Part shown: positions 1 through 6,121 of the stretch, piece after piece
Layout: every line of letters starts with the position of its first letter
Position numbering within the stretch: the stretch's first letter is position 1
Assembly (NCBI GenBank): GCA_017615405.1
Contig: JAGAAE010000208.1
Location: 1 to 6,121 of the forward strand
Length of the DNA stretch: 6,121 bases
Direction of reading: 5' to 3'
DNA from: Clostridia bacterium
GTDB taxonomy: Bacteria; Bacillota; Clostridia; Oscillospirales; Acutalibacteraceae
Translations under genes and position numbers: made by a program
Notes under the pieces: generated by a model
Database searches by the model: none
What the model was told of the DNA's origin: nothing
What the model saw: the letters and a program-made list of their open reading frames with translations, nothing else

Positions 1-4
1 ACCC

Positions 5-784
5 TCAGCACCGCCATTGAATGTAAATTTGCAGTCTTGAAAGTGCAAAATTTCCGAGTGATACCGCAACAATCGATGACAAAACGGATAAGAAAACGAA
101 TCCGACAAGATTTTGCGGTAATAAAAGCGGTTTGAAATAGGTGTGAATTGTTCCCGTAAATATATGCCTCGTAACATTTGCCGAATTAAACACAATACAT
201 CCGAGAAACGCCGAAAAGCAGGAGATTTCAAGAGGACCAAACTGTTTGGAAGATTTCCTTGAAAATGCGGCATACATTGAATCGGATATAACAGCCAAAA
301 GCATGAACAATATTCCAAGCAGGGTCGCACCCGAAGAATCCGCACCCCTGTTTGTGAAGGTCACGATGATCAAAACACCAGAAATTCCAAGCAATAAACA
401 ACAAGTTTGAATCGTAGCGATCTTTTCTTTAAGAAATATCACCGAAACAACGGTTGCCGAAATAGGCGATAAAGCCATTATCACAGCAACTACAATGGTA
501 GACGACATTGATATACCCAATGTTTCAAAAACAAAGTATAAAACGGGTTCAAAAATCGAACACAAAAGCAAACTTTTATAATCCTTGCTCCTTAAATCTA
601 ACCTGATTACCCCAAATATGTTCAAAAACAAAAAGATTATCGCACTTAACAAAAACCTTAATGAAATAACATCCAACACATCGGTATTTGACAGCAACCC
701 TCTTGTAAAAAGCGATGAGCTTCCATAGATAAGCAGTTTCAGAACAATGGCAAAATAAGCAATCAATGATTTATCTTCTTTCAT
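5..784 (-). CDS. EamA/DMT-superfamily transporter, apparently truncated at C-terminus
   Basis: This encodes a 259-residue, very hydrophobic inner-membrane protein that resembles drug/metabolite exporters of the EamA family. About eight membrane helices can be seen (roughly residues 7-26, 37-57, 70-92, 95-118, 125-143, 153-172, 184-202, 225-246). The first EamA repeat is complete and ends in the familiar pattern: Pro107 early in the fourth helix, LKEK at 118-121, Q126 and the GISGVLII segment at 133-140. The second repeat breaks off after NFALSRLQ (245-252), just where the ninth helix should begin; the last residues, IYIQWRC, do not look like family sequence. Full-length members have ten helices and usually about 290-300 residues, so a frameshift or truncation near bases 20-30 is likely. 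The gene starts 16 bases after the GH3 stop codon, with no terminator between, so co-transcription is probable. No clear Shine-Dalgarno site precedes the ATG. Its base composition is more A+T-rich than that of its neighbours. Substrate unknown. The family call is fairly sure; whether the gene is functional is not. Confidence 0.8.
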   Translation of the reverse strand: MKEDKSLIAYFAIVLKLLIYGSSSLFTRGLLSNTDVLDVISLRFLLSAIIFLFLNIFGVIRLDLRSKDYKSLLLCSIFEPVLYFVFETLGISMSSTIVVAVIMALSPISATVVSVIFLKEKIATIQTCCLLLGISGVLIIVTFTNRGADSSGATLLGILFMLLAVISDSMYAAFSRKSSKQFGPLEISCFSAFLGCIVFNSANVTRHIFTGTIHTYFKPLLLPQNLVGFVFLSVLSSIVAVSLGNFALSRLQIYIQWRC

Positions 785-800
785 TTTTTATAAAGCCAAA

Positions 801-3011
801 CTAGTTTTCAATATATATTACCTTTGACAACGACGCTGTGCTGTCGTGGCCTGCAAAGAATTCAAAATCACCCGATTCAAAAATACAGTTCATTCCCATA
901 TCGTAGAATTTAAGAGAATCCTTAGGAACGGATAGTTTGACCGTCTTTTCCTCACCGGCGCTTAGCCATACTTTACCAAATGCTTTGAGTTCCTTTACCG
1001 GCCTTACCTTTGATGCCGTAATATCCCTTACATAAACCTGTACGGTTTCCTCGCCCGGGAGCTTGCCGGTGTTTTTTACTTTGACCGAGATATCGACACG
1101 ATCATTATTTTGGCTTAATGAAAGATCGCTGTATTGATAATCCGTATAACTGAGCCCGTAGCCGAAAGGAAACAGCGGCTTTAACGGCGCATCCATATAC
1201 TTGCAGGAATGACGTATCTCCGAGGTCGGACGACCGGTTGAAACGTGATTGTAATAGATCGGGCATTCTCCCGAGTGATTCGGGAAGGTCGCCGTTAAGC
1301 GAGCACTCGGATTATAATCACCGAACAACACGTCACAAATACTGTTGCCGGCCTGCGAACCTAAATGCCACGCTTCGATCAAAGCGTTTGATATTTCAAC
1401 TGCTTTCGGCACCGCAAGGGGTCTTCCGTTAAACAAAACGGTTACGAACGGTTTTCCGAGTTCTTTAAGAGCCAGAAGCATTTTTTCCTGCTCGCCGTGA
1501 AGTCCGATATGGCAAAGGGATGAGGCTTCGCCGCTCATATCGGCATATTCACCCACCGCCGCAATTACTATATCGGCGTCCTTAACGGCTTTTTCCAAAG
1601 CCGCACGGTCAAAAGTGCCGTCGACCTTGCAGCACTCCTCATAGGAAACGGAAAGGTTACGCTCGGCAAGACCGTCCAGTAAGCAGACCGCTTCGTCGCC
1701 CCTGCCCATAGCCGCCCAAGTGCCGAGCATTTCTTTGCGGATCGCCGCCAGTTCGCCGACGACCGCAATTTTTTTATCACTTCCAAGCGGGAGTATCCCG
1801 TCGTTTTTTAAAAGTACGATAGATCTTCTTCCCGCGTCTCTTGCGAGTTTTATGTGTTCATCACATAAATACATACTTTCCCCTGCCGATTCATCGGTAT
1901 AAGGGTGGTCAAAAAGACCGAGAGCGAATTTCAAGCGCAATACTCTTCGCACCGCGTCATCCAACACTTCCACGGGAATATCGCCCTTTAAAACTGCGTT
2001 CTTCAAGTTTTCGGTATAGCACATACTGCTCATATCGATATCTATTCCGGCACAAAGCGCTTGATTTGCCGCCTCCGATCTATCGCTCACCGTTCCGTGC
2101 TCGATCAGTTCGCCTATGGCGCCCGAATCGCTGATGACGGCACCGCCGAAAGCCCATTTGCCGCGAAGAATATCTTTTAAAAGGTAGTTACTCGTAGTAC
2201 AAGGCTCACCGTTTAAATCGTTAAAGGATGTCATAAAGCTTGCAACGCCCGAATCGACCGCATTTTTAAAAGGCGGAAGATAGGTTTCCCATAAGGTTTG
2301 CAAACTCATATCGGCGCTGTTATAATCTCTGCCGCCGATAGCGGCACCGTAGGCAACAAAATGTTTTGCACAAGCGGCAATTTTGTCGTCTTTTGCAATA
2401 TCATCGCCCTGAAATCCACGCACCTTCGCCGCCGCAAAGCGAGAAGTAAGATAGGTGTCTTCGCCCGCGCCCTCGGCGATGCGCCCCCAACGGGCATCGC
2501 GGCATACGTCGATCATCGGAGCAAATGTAAGCTTGATTCCCGTCGCCGCCGCTTCCTTTGCCGCAATACTTGCCGTTTGTTCAAACAGATTTTCGTCAAA
2601 AGAACACGATTCCGCTAACGGAATAGGGAAAATCGTGCGTAAACCGTGAACAACGTCTAATCCGAAAAACAGCGGAATGCCAAGCCGGGATTCCTCGACG
2701 GCAATGCGCTGCATATGATTGCATTTCTCAACGCCGCGCATACCGAGAAAAGAGCCGATTTTCCCGTCTCTTACATCCGATTCTCTCGTATCCCACTGAA
2801 CGCCCTGCAAATCCCGTTCAAATTCTTCTTTTGTGATCTTCCCCTCATGGAGCATCAGTTTTTTCTCCTTGAGCGAGATCTCAAATCCGCCTACGGGCGA
2901 CGGTCCGACCTGATTTAATTGTCCGATTTTTTCATCGACCGTCATTTTTGCGATCAGCGTTTCGATTTTTTCCTTCTCTTCAGCCGAAACGGTAAAACTC
3001 AACTTTTCCAT
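801..3011 (-). CDS. GH3 beta-glucosidase, BglX-like, cytoplasmic
   Basis: This is a 736-residue glycoside hydrolase family 3 enzyme, expected to release beta-linked glucose (or a related sugar) from the non-reducing end of oligosaccharides by a retaining mechanism. The N-terminal barrel domain (about 20-365) carries GLDVVHG (117-123), RDARWGR (171-177), GEDTYLTS (183-190), AKHFVAYGA (215-223) and VISDSGA (292-298), in which Asp295 is the expected nucleophile. The second domain (about 395-575) holds SGEASS (493-498), where Glu495 matches the acid/base position of BglX-type enzymes. After FPFGYGLSYT (614-623) comes a fibronectin III-like domain (about 635-715). Many segments closely resemble E. 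coli BglX as I recall it, but there is no signal peptide: the protein begins MEKLSFTVSAEEKEKIETLI, so it should act inside the cell on imported sugar. An AAAGGAA ribosome site lies 8 bases before the ATG. The gene follows the second permease by 41 bases. Specificity could also be beta-xylosidic or mixed, as is common in GH3. Family certain; substrate inferred. Confidence 0.95.
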   Translation of the reverse strand: MEKLSFTVSAEEKEKIETLIAKMTVDEKIGQLNQVGPSPVGGFEISLKEKKLMLHEGKITKEEFERDLQGVQWDTRESDVRDGKIGSFLGMRGVEKCNHMQRIAVEESRLGIPLFFGLDVVHGLRTIFPIPLAESCSFDENLFEQTASIAAKEAAATGIKLTFAPMIDVCRDARWGRIAEGAGEDTYLTSRFAAAKVRGFQGDDIAKDDKIAACAKHFVAYGAAIGGRDYNSADMSLQTLWETYLPPFKNAVDSGVASFMTSFNDLNGEPCTTSNYLLKDILRGKWAFGGAVISDSGAIGELIEHGTVSDRSEAANQALCAGIDIDMSSMCYTENLKNAVLKGDIPVEVLDDAVRRVLRLKFALGLFDHPYTDESAGESMYLCDEHIKLARDAGRRSIVLLKNDGILPLGSDKKIAVVGELAAIRKEMLGTWAAMGRGDEAVCLLDGLAERNLSVSYEECCKVDGTFDRAALEKAVKDADIVIAAVGEYADMSGEASSLCHIGLHGEQEKMLLALKELGKPFVTVLFNGRPLAVPKAVEISNALIEAWHLGSQAGNSICDVLFGDYNPSARLTATFPNHSGECPIYYNHVSTGRPTSEIRHSCKYMDAPLKPLFPFGYGLSYTDYQYSDLSLSQNNDRVDISVKVKNTGKLPGEETVQVYVRDITASKVRPVKELKAFGKVWLSAGEEKTVKLSVPKDSLKFYDMGMNCIFESGDFEFFAGHDSTASLSKVIYIEN

Positions 3012-3052
3012 ATAAACAGTTCCTTTTTCAAAGTTTTCGTTTCTTTAAAAGC

Positions 3053-3928
3053 TTATCCCTTTATACCCGTTATGGTTACGTTTTCGACAAAGTTCTTTTG
3101 ACCTGCCGCAAAGGTTATCAATGGAACAAGCGACATAATTACACAGGTCGCCATCTGTACGTTCAGTGCACCTGCACCGACGCCGCCTGAGGCATCGGTC
3201 GAAGAAACCATATTGCGTACCGCAAGTGCGACTGTCCACTTGACCTTACTGTTTATGTAGATCATCGGCTGGAAGAAATCTCCCCAAGCCGCTGTTATAG
3301 ACGTTAAGAACAGCATAAAGATCATCGGTTTTATATTGGGCATAATGATACTCCAATAACATCGCAGATGACCGGCGCCATCGAGATATGCGCTTTCAAG
3401 GAGCGTATTCGGAATGGTTTTCATAAATTGCCGCAGCATAAATATGTTCATTGCGCCCCCGCCGAACCAAACCGGGATCCAGAGCGGATTGAGCGTATCA
3501 AGCCAACCGAAGTTCTTATACAGTGTAAACAGCGGTATCATTGTGACCGAGTTGGGGATCATAATGGTCGCCAATATGCAGAAAAAGATAACGTTCTTGC
3601 CCGGGAAATTGATCTTGGCAAATCCGTAAGCGCAAAGCGTGCAGCTGAGTATCAGTCCAACCGTTTTGAAAACCATTACAAACAAAGTGTTTTTAAGGAA
3701 TGTCCAGACAAAGGGATCGCCGCCTTCGGTGTATCCGAAAGCCCCTAAAATATTTTTATAGTTTTCAAAATGGAACTGACTCGGTAACCATAAAGGAGGA
3801 AACTGTTTTATTTCCTGATAGCTCATAAGAGAGAGCATTATCATATTAAAAAACGGATAAATGAATATAACGGTCAGAATGCTTAAAACCGTATATACGA
3901 CGACCTTGTATGCTTTTGACTTTTTCAT
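3053..3928 (-). CDS. Carbohydrate ABC transporter permease, MalG/AraQ type
   Basis: This 291-residue inner-membrane permease belongs to the MalG-like class of sugar importers and should pair with the protein encoded just upstream. About six membrane helices are visible (near 9-33, 76-104, 111-135, 150-168, 196-222 and 255-275). The ATPase-contacting EAA loop is at about 176-201: Glu178, Ala180, Asp183-Gly184 and the closing I-M-P at 195-197; the canonical EAA reads ESA here. Other family marks are FLKNTLFV (77-84), the MIPLF segment (130-134) after the third helix, LRQFMKTIPNTLLESA (165-180), and the C-terminal ending NFVENVTITGIKG, typical of this class. Length is normal and the gene is complete. 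Its ATG directly follows the TAA of the MalF-type gene, with a strong ribosome site inside that gene's last codons, which points to translational coupling and equal output of the two subunits. The energising ATPase is not encoded in the visible part. Substrate is inferred only from the GH3 neighbour. Confidence 0.95.
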   Translation of the reverse strand: MKKSKAYKVVVYTVLSILTVIFIYPFFNMIMLSLMSYQEIKQFPPLWLPSQFHFENYKNILGAFGYTEGGDPFVWTFLKNTLFVMVFKTVGLILSCTLCAYGFAKINFPGKNVIFFCILATIMIPNSVTMIPLFTLYKNFGWLDTLNPLWIPVWFGGGAMNIFMLRQFMKTIPNTLLESAYLDGAGHLRCYWSIIMPNIKPMIFMLFLTSITAAWGDFFQPMIYINSKVKWTVALAVRNMVSSTDASGGVGAGALNVQMATCVIMSLVPLITFAAGQKNFVENVTITGIKG

Positions 3929-4828
3929 TTACTGTTCCTCCCCGTAATAGACCCATCCGCCGGTCTTGAAGACGATGGCAGTCAATGCAAAAATCATAAT
4001 AAACAATATCCACGACTGAGCGCAGGCATATCCCATATTCATTTCGGTAAGTCCCGTATTATAAATATTCAAAACCATAAAATTCGTGGCGTGAAGCGGT
4101 CCGCCTCCGGTCATCAGATAGGATGCGCCGAAAGCCTGCAAAGCGCCGATAACGCTATTGACGAGTTTATAGAAGATAATGGGAGAGATCATGGGAATGG
4201 TGATATGCCAAAGTCGATGATACCATTTTGCTCCTTCGATCGCGGCGACTTCATAAAGGGCGGTCGGAACGCTTTTGAATCCGGCAAGCCACATAAGCAT
4301 TCCGCCGGCAAGCCCCCAAAGCGACATAATGATCATCGAATTCCACGCGGTATCCGGATGGAAAAGGAACGGATACGGCTTAAAGCCCAAGGAAGTTATT
4401 ATCTGATTTATTCTTCCTGCCGCCGTCGGATTAAACAGATCTTTCCATATCATCGCCGAAGCGAGTCCCGGAACGACACACGGTAAATAAAGCAAAACCC
4501 TGTAGACCGAGATGCCTTTTACGTCGGAATTCATAAGCAATGCAAAGGCAAAAGACAACACCATATTCAGTCCCACGGAAACTACCGCATATTTGCAGGT
4601 GATCTTCAAGGAATGCAAAAACACCTCATCGTGGAACATTTTTTCGTAATTCTGAAACCCGATCCACTCGGGAGGATTGATATTATCGTATTTTGTAAAA
4701 CCGAAATAAAGAGATAATAGTACCGGTGTCAGAGTGAAGACCAAAACACCGATCACAACCGGTGAAATAAACAAATAGCCTGCGATATAATTTTTAGTCT
4801 TTCGGTTCAGTTTTAATGAGCGAGTCAT
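3929..4828 (-). CDS. Carbohydrate ABC transporter permease, MalF/UgpA type
   Basis: This 299-residue inner-membrane permease is of the MalF/UgpA/LacF class and forms the transport channel with the MalG-type protein encoded next. It begins with a short basic tail (MTRSLKLNRKTKN) and then a helix at about 14-42 containing LFISPVVIGVLVF. Further helices lie near 74-99, 108-129, 163-184, 207-235 and 271-291. The EAA loop is clear at about 192-216: Glu193, Ala195, Ala196, Gly199 and I-T-I-P at 209-212, the site that docks the ATPase. MTGGGP (239-244), LPCVVPGLASAMIWKDLFNP (115-134) and the WIGFQNYEKMF segment (55-65) are also typical of the class. Length is normal and both ends are intact. An AAAGGA ribosome site lies 8 bases before the ATG. 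A 76-base spacer with a hairpin separates it from the binding-protein gene; its TAA stop abuts the next gene's ATG. The family is certain; the transported sugar cannot be read from the sequence. Confidence 0.95.
   Translation of the reverse strand: MTRSLKLNRKTKNYIAGYLFISPVVIGVLVFTLTPVLLSLYFGFTKYDNINPPEWIGFQNYEKMFHDEVFLHSLKITCKYAVVSVGLNMVLSFAFALLMNSDVKGISVYRVLLYLPCVVPGLASAMIWKDLFNPTAAGRINQIITSLGFKPYPFLFHPDTAWNSMIIMSLWGLAGGMLMWLAGFKSVPTALYEVAAIEGAKWYHRLWHITIPMISPIIFYKLVNSVIGALQAFGASYLMTGGGPLHATNFMVLNIYNTGLTEMNMGYACAQSWILFIMIFALTAIVFKTGGWVYYGEEQ
3937..3943 (-). promoter_or_regulatory. Strong ribosome binding site of the MalG-type gene, inside the preceding gene
   Basis: On the minus strand this reads GGGGAGG, 8 bases before the ATG at 3928. 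It lies within the last codons of the MalF-type gene, whose TAA stop touches that ATG (TAAATG). It is the best Shine-Dalgarno match in the window; it fixes the start and suggests that ribosomes finishing one permease begin the next. Confidence 0.8.
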
Positions 4829-4858
4829 AGAACTTTTCCTTTCACAAAATATGTGTAT

Positions 4859-4886
4859 GCCCGTTATATGTAAATAATCGCCGGGC
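4859..4886 (-). promoter_or_regulatory. Imperfect hairpin between binding-protein and permease genes
   Basis: The arms GCCCG (4859-4863) and CGGGC (4882-4886) are perfectly complementary. Inside them TTAT (4864-4867) can pair with ATAA (4874-4877), leaving a 6-base loop and a 4-base bulge (4878-4881). No run of T follows on the transcribed strand, so it is not a standard intrinsic terminator. Its position just after the binding-protein stop fits a partial attenuator or an mRNA-end stabiliser that would raise binding-protein output above that of the permeases. The structure is seen in the sequence; the role is inferred, and a stem of this size could occur by chance. Confidence 0.35.
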
Positions 4887-4904
4887 TATTAAAACGCGGT
4901 TTTA

Positions 4905-6121
4905 TCAGTATGAACTGAATGCTCTTTCAAACTCGGTCTGCCCGAATTCTGCCGCCTCTTTCGGGGACATAATGTTCGTAAGGACAGCCGAAAAAGCGTT
5001 TTTCCACGCAGAGTCATATTTGAGGCTCGCAGCGTCATTGGTGACCGTGATCGAAGGCTGTAAAACATCAAATTCCGGTGAGTCTACAAAAGGTTTCCAG
5101 TTAATGCCTTCGATCGAATTCTGCCAGGTCGTATCGGAGGCGAGGCTCTTCAATACCGGTACGCAGTCGCCGCTCTTCATAAATATTTTCTGCCCTTCTT
5201 TCGAAATAACAAAGAAGAGGAATTTTGCGGCTTCTTCTTTACAGTTTGACGATTTCATAACAGCATATCCGCTGGTTCCGCTGCCTACTATATGCTTTTC
5301 GGGAAGCACGGGGAAGGTCGTTACTCCGAGATTCTCTGCACCAAGTGATTTTGCATAGGTAGAACAACTTGAACGGGTCTGGAATGCCATGGCAACCTTA
5401 CCCGATTCAAAAGAACCGATATCGTTATAATAATTGTTTACCAGAATGCCGTCATCGCACAGTTTCTTCAATGATGTGAGAGCTTTGACCGAACCGGGGG
5501 TATTGAAGTTTGCAGAGCTGCCTGCCGGGAACTGATCGGTGATCGTTCCGCCAAGTCCGATAAAGATAAGCGGCGCCGTCGCTCCCCAGTTAAGGAACGC
5601 TTCACATCCGCGGCGTGTATATACCGACTTCTTTTTGACCGGGAATTTGCTCGCAGTTGCGACAAATTCATCCCAAGTCCAACCGTCTTTCGGGAATTCA
5701 ACGCCAACTTCCTTGAACAACGCCTTATTGTAATATGTTACAACGTGGTCGTAGTCGCGCGGGATCATATACTGGGTTTTGCCGTATTGTCCGCAGCGAA
5801 GCATAGACTCATAAACGTCCGACGGGTCAAAATTATTGGCTTTATAATACGGTTCAAGCGGAGTCAACAATCCTTTTGACGCCAATAGACGGGTATTTAT
5901 GTCGGATACCCAGATAAGATCCGGAGCGGTTCCCGCCGACGCCTGAGTGATAAGCTTTGTGGTATAATCGCCGACGATCGGTTCCTCTTTGAACACGATA
6001 CCCTTGTTTGCTTTGGTAAATTCTTTTAACAGGTCGGATGCCTGTCTGCTGATGGAACCGTCCGGTATGGAAATACGGATAACCACGTTTCCGTTTTCGT
6101 CGAGGGTCTTATCGCCGGTAT
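4905..6121 (-). CDS. Sugar ABC transporter solute-binding protein, 5' end outside window
   Basis: This is the extracellular sugar-binding component of the importer, family 1 type (SBP_bac_1). The reading frame stays open to the right edge, giving 404 visible residues; the GTG at 6086 is an internal valine codon, not the start, because TGDKTLDENGN precedes it in frame. The missing part, probably a few tens of residues, should hold a lipoprotein signal peptide and its lipid-anchored cysteine. In visible numbering, family marks are SAGTAPDLIWV (61-71), GLLTPLEPYY (83-92), YMIPRDYDHVVTYYNKALF (117-135), DGWTWDEF (145-152), SGKVAMAFQ (239-247), SGTSGYAVMKSS (280-291) and EEAAKFLFFVISKEGQKIF (295-313). 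Aromatic residues such as Trp147 and Trp149 are common in sugar-binding clefts of this family. It is the first visible gene of the cluster; promoter and any operator lie outside the window. It ends with TGA. The class is secure; the ligand is unknown, with a beta-linked oligosaccharide suggested by the GH3 gene downstream. Confidence 0.93.
   Translation of the reverse strand, partial: TGDKTLDENGNVVIRISIPDGSISRQASDLLKEFTKANKGIVFKEEPIVGDYTTKLITQASAGTAPDLIWVSDINTRLLASKGLLTPLEPYYKANNFDPSDVYESMLRCGQYGKTQYMIPRDYDHVVTYYNKALFKEVGVEFPKDGWTWDEFVATASKFPVKKKSVYTRRGCEAFLNWGATAPLIFIGLGGTITDQFPAGSSANFNTPGSVKALTSLKKLCDDGILVNNYYNDIGSFESGKVAMAFQTRSSCSTYAKSLGAENLGVTTFPVLPEKHIVGSGTSGYAVMKSSNCKEEAAKFLFFVISKEGQKIFMKSGDCVPVLKSLASDTTWQNSIEGINWKPFVDSPEFDVLQPSITVTNDAASLKYDSAWKNAFSAVLTNIMSPKEAAEFGQTEFERAFSSY

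Noticed and set aside
798..807. Ten-base palindrome AAACTAGTTT over the GH3 stop codon
   Set aside because: It is short, has no flanking symmetry and lies inside a coding end; chance is sufficient, and it cannot form a terminator.
3368..3748. Plus-strand open frame of 126 codons
   Set aside because: It is opposite the conserved core of the MalG-type gene, including its EAA loop, and has no family-like motif.
4091..4486. Plus-strand open frame of 131 codons
   Set aside because: It lies wholly opposite the MalF-type gene, shows no recognisable domain, and has a low-complexity, charged composition typical of an antisense shadow.
4865..4904. Possible internal promoter before the MalF-type gene (TATAAC-like -10)
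   Set aside because: A TATAAC is present on the minus strand, but the sequence 17 bases upstream has no resemblance to TTGACA, so it was not called.
4972..5358. Plus-strand open frame of 128 codons
   Set aside because: It is antisense to the well-supported binding-protein gene and resembles no known protein.
6084..6086. GTG as the start codon of the binding-protein gene
   Set aside because: The frame is open for 11 more codons to the window edge, there is no ribosome site suited to this GTG, and starting here would leave no export signal on a protein that must act outside the cell.

Overview
The window is a compact stretch of bacterial chromosome in which every gene lies on the minus strand, so the biological reading order runs from the right edge to the left edge. 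It looks like one sugar-uptake-and-hydrolysis operon: an ABC-transporter solute-binding protein (5' end beyond the window), two membrane permeases, a GH3 beta-glucosidase of the BglX type without a signal peptide, and an EamA/DMT-type transporter that appears to be cut short. Gaps between genes are 76, 0, 41 and 16 bases. Over 95 % of the window is coding and there is no gene-free stretch longer than 76 bases. No RNA gene, mobile element, CRISPR array or large repeat was seen.

The organism is probably a Gram-positive anaerobe of the Clostridia type (gut, rumen or similar, possibly a metagenomic contig). This is inference: the evidence is a binding protein-permease-permease-glycosidase layout with no ATPase gene in the visible part, purine-rich Shine-Dalgarno sites (AAAGGA, GGGGAGG), a cytoplasmic glycosidase, and moderate G+C in the main operon. 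No taxonomic marker gene is present.

Layout, in order of transcription: 6121-4905, family 1-type sugar-binding protein (incomplete at its N-terminus); 4904-4829, spacer with an imperfect hairpin; 4828-3929, MalF-type permease; 3928-3053, MalG-type permease, its start codon touching the stop codon of the previous gene; 3011-801, GH3 beta-glucosidase; 784-5, EamA/DMT-family membrane protein that stops before its last two expected membrane helices.

Likely working model: the binding protein captures an oligosaccharide outside the cell, the two permeases carry it in, powered by an ATPase encoded elsewhere (a shared MsmK-like protein in many Firmicutes), and the GH3 enzyme cuts beta-linked sugars from it in the cytoplasm. 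The exact sugar cannot be read from the sequence; a beta-gluco- or mixed beta-oligosaccharide is the natural guess from the enzyme family. The DMT protein has no evident place in this pathway and is more A+T-rich than its neighbours.

I found no convincing new biological system here. The points most worth checking are the broken end of the DMT gene, the composition change at that gene, the hairpin between the binding protein and permease genes, and the substituted residue beside the GH3 nucleophile.
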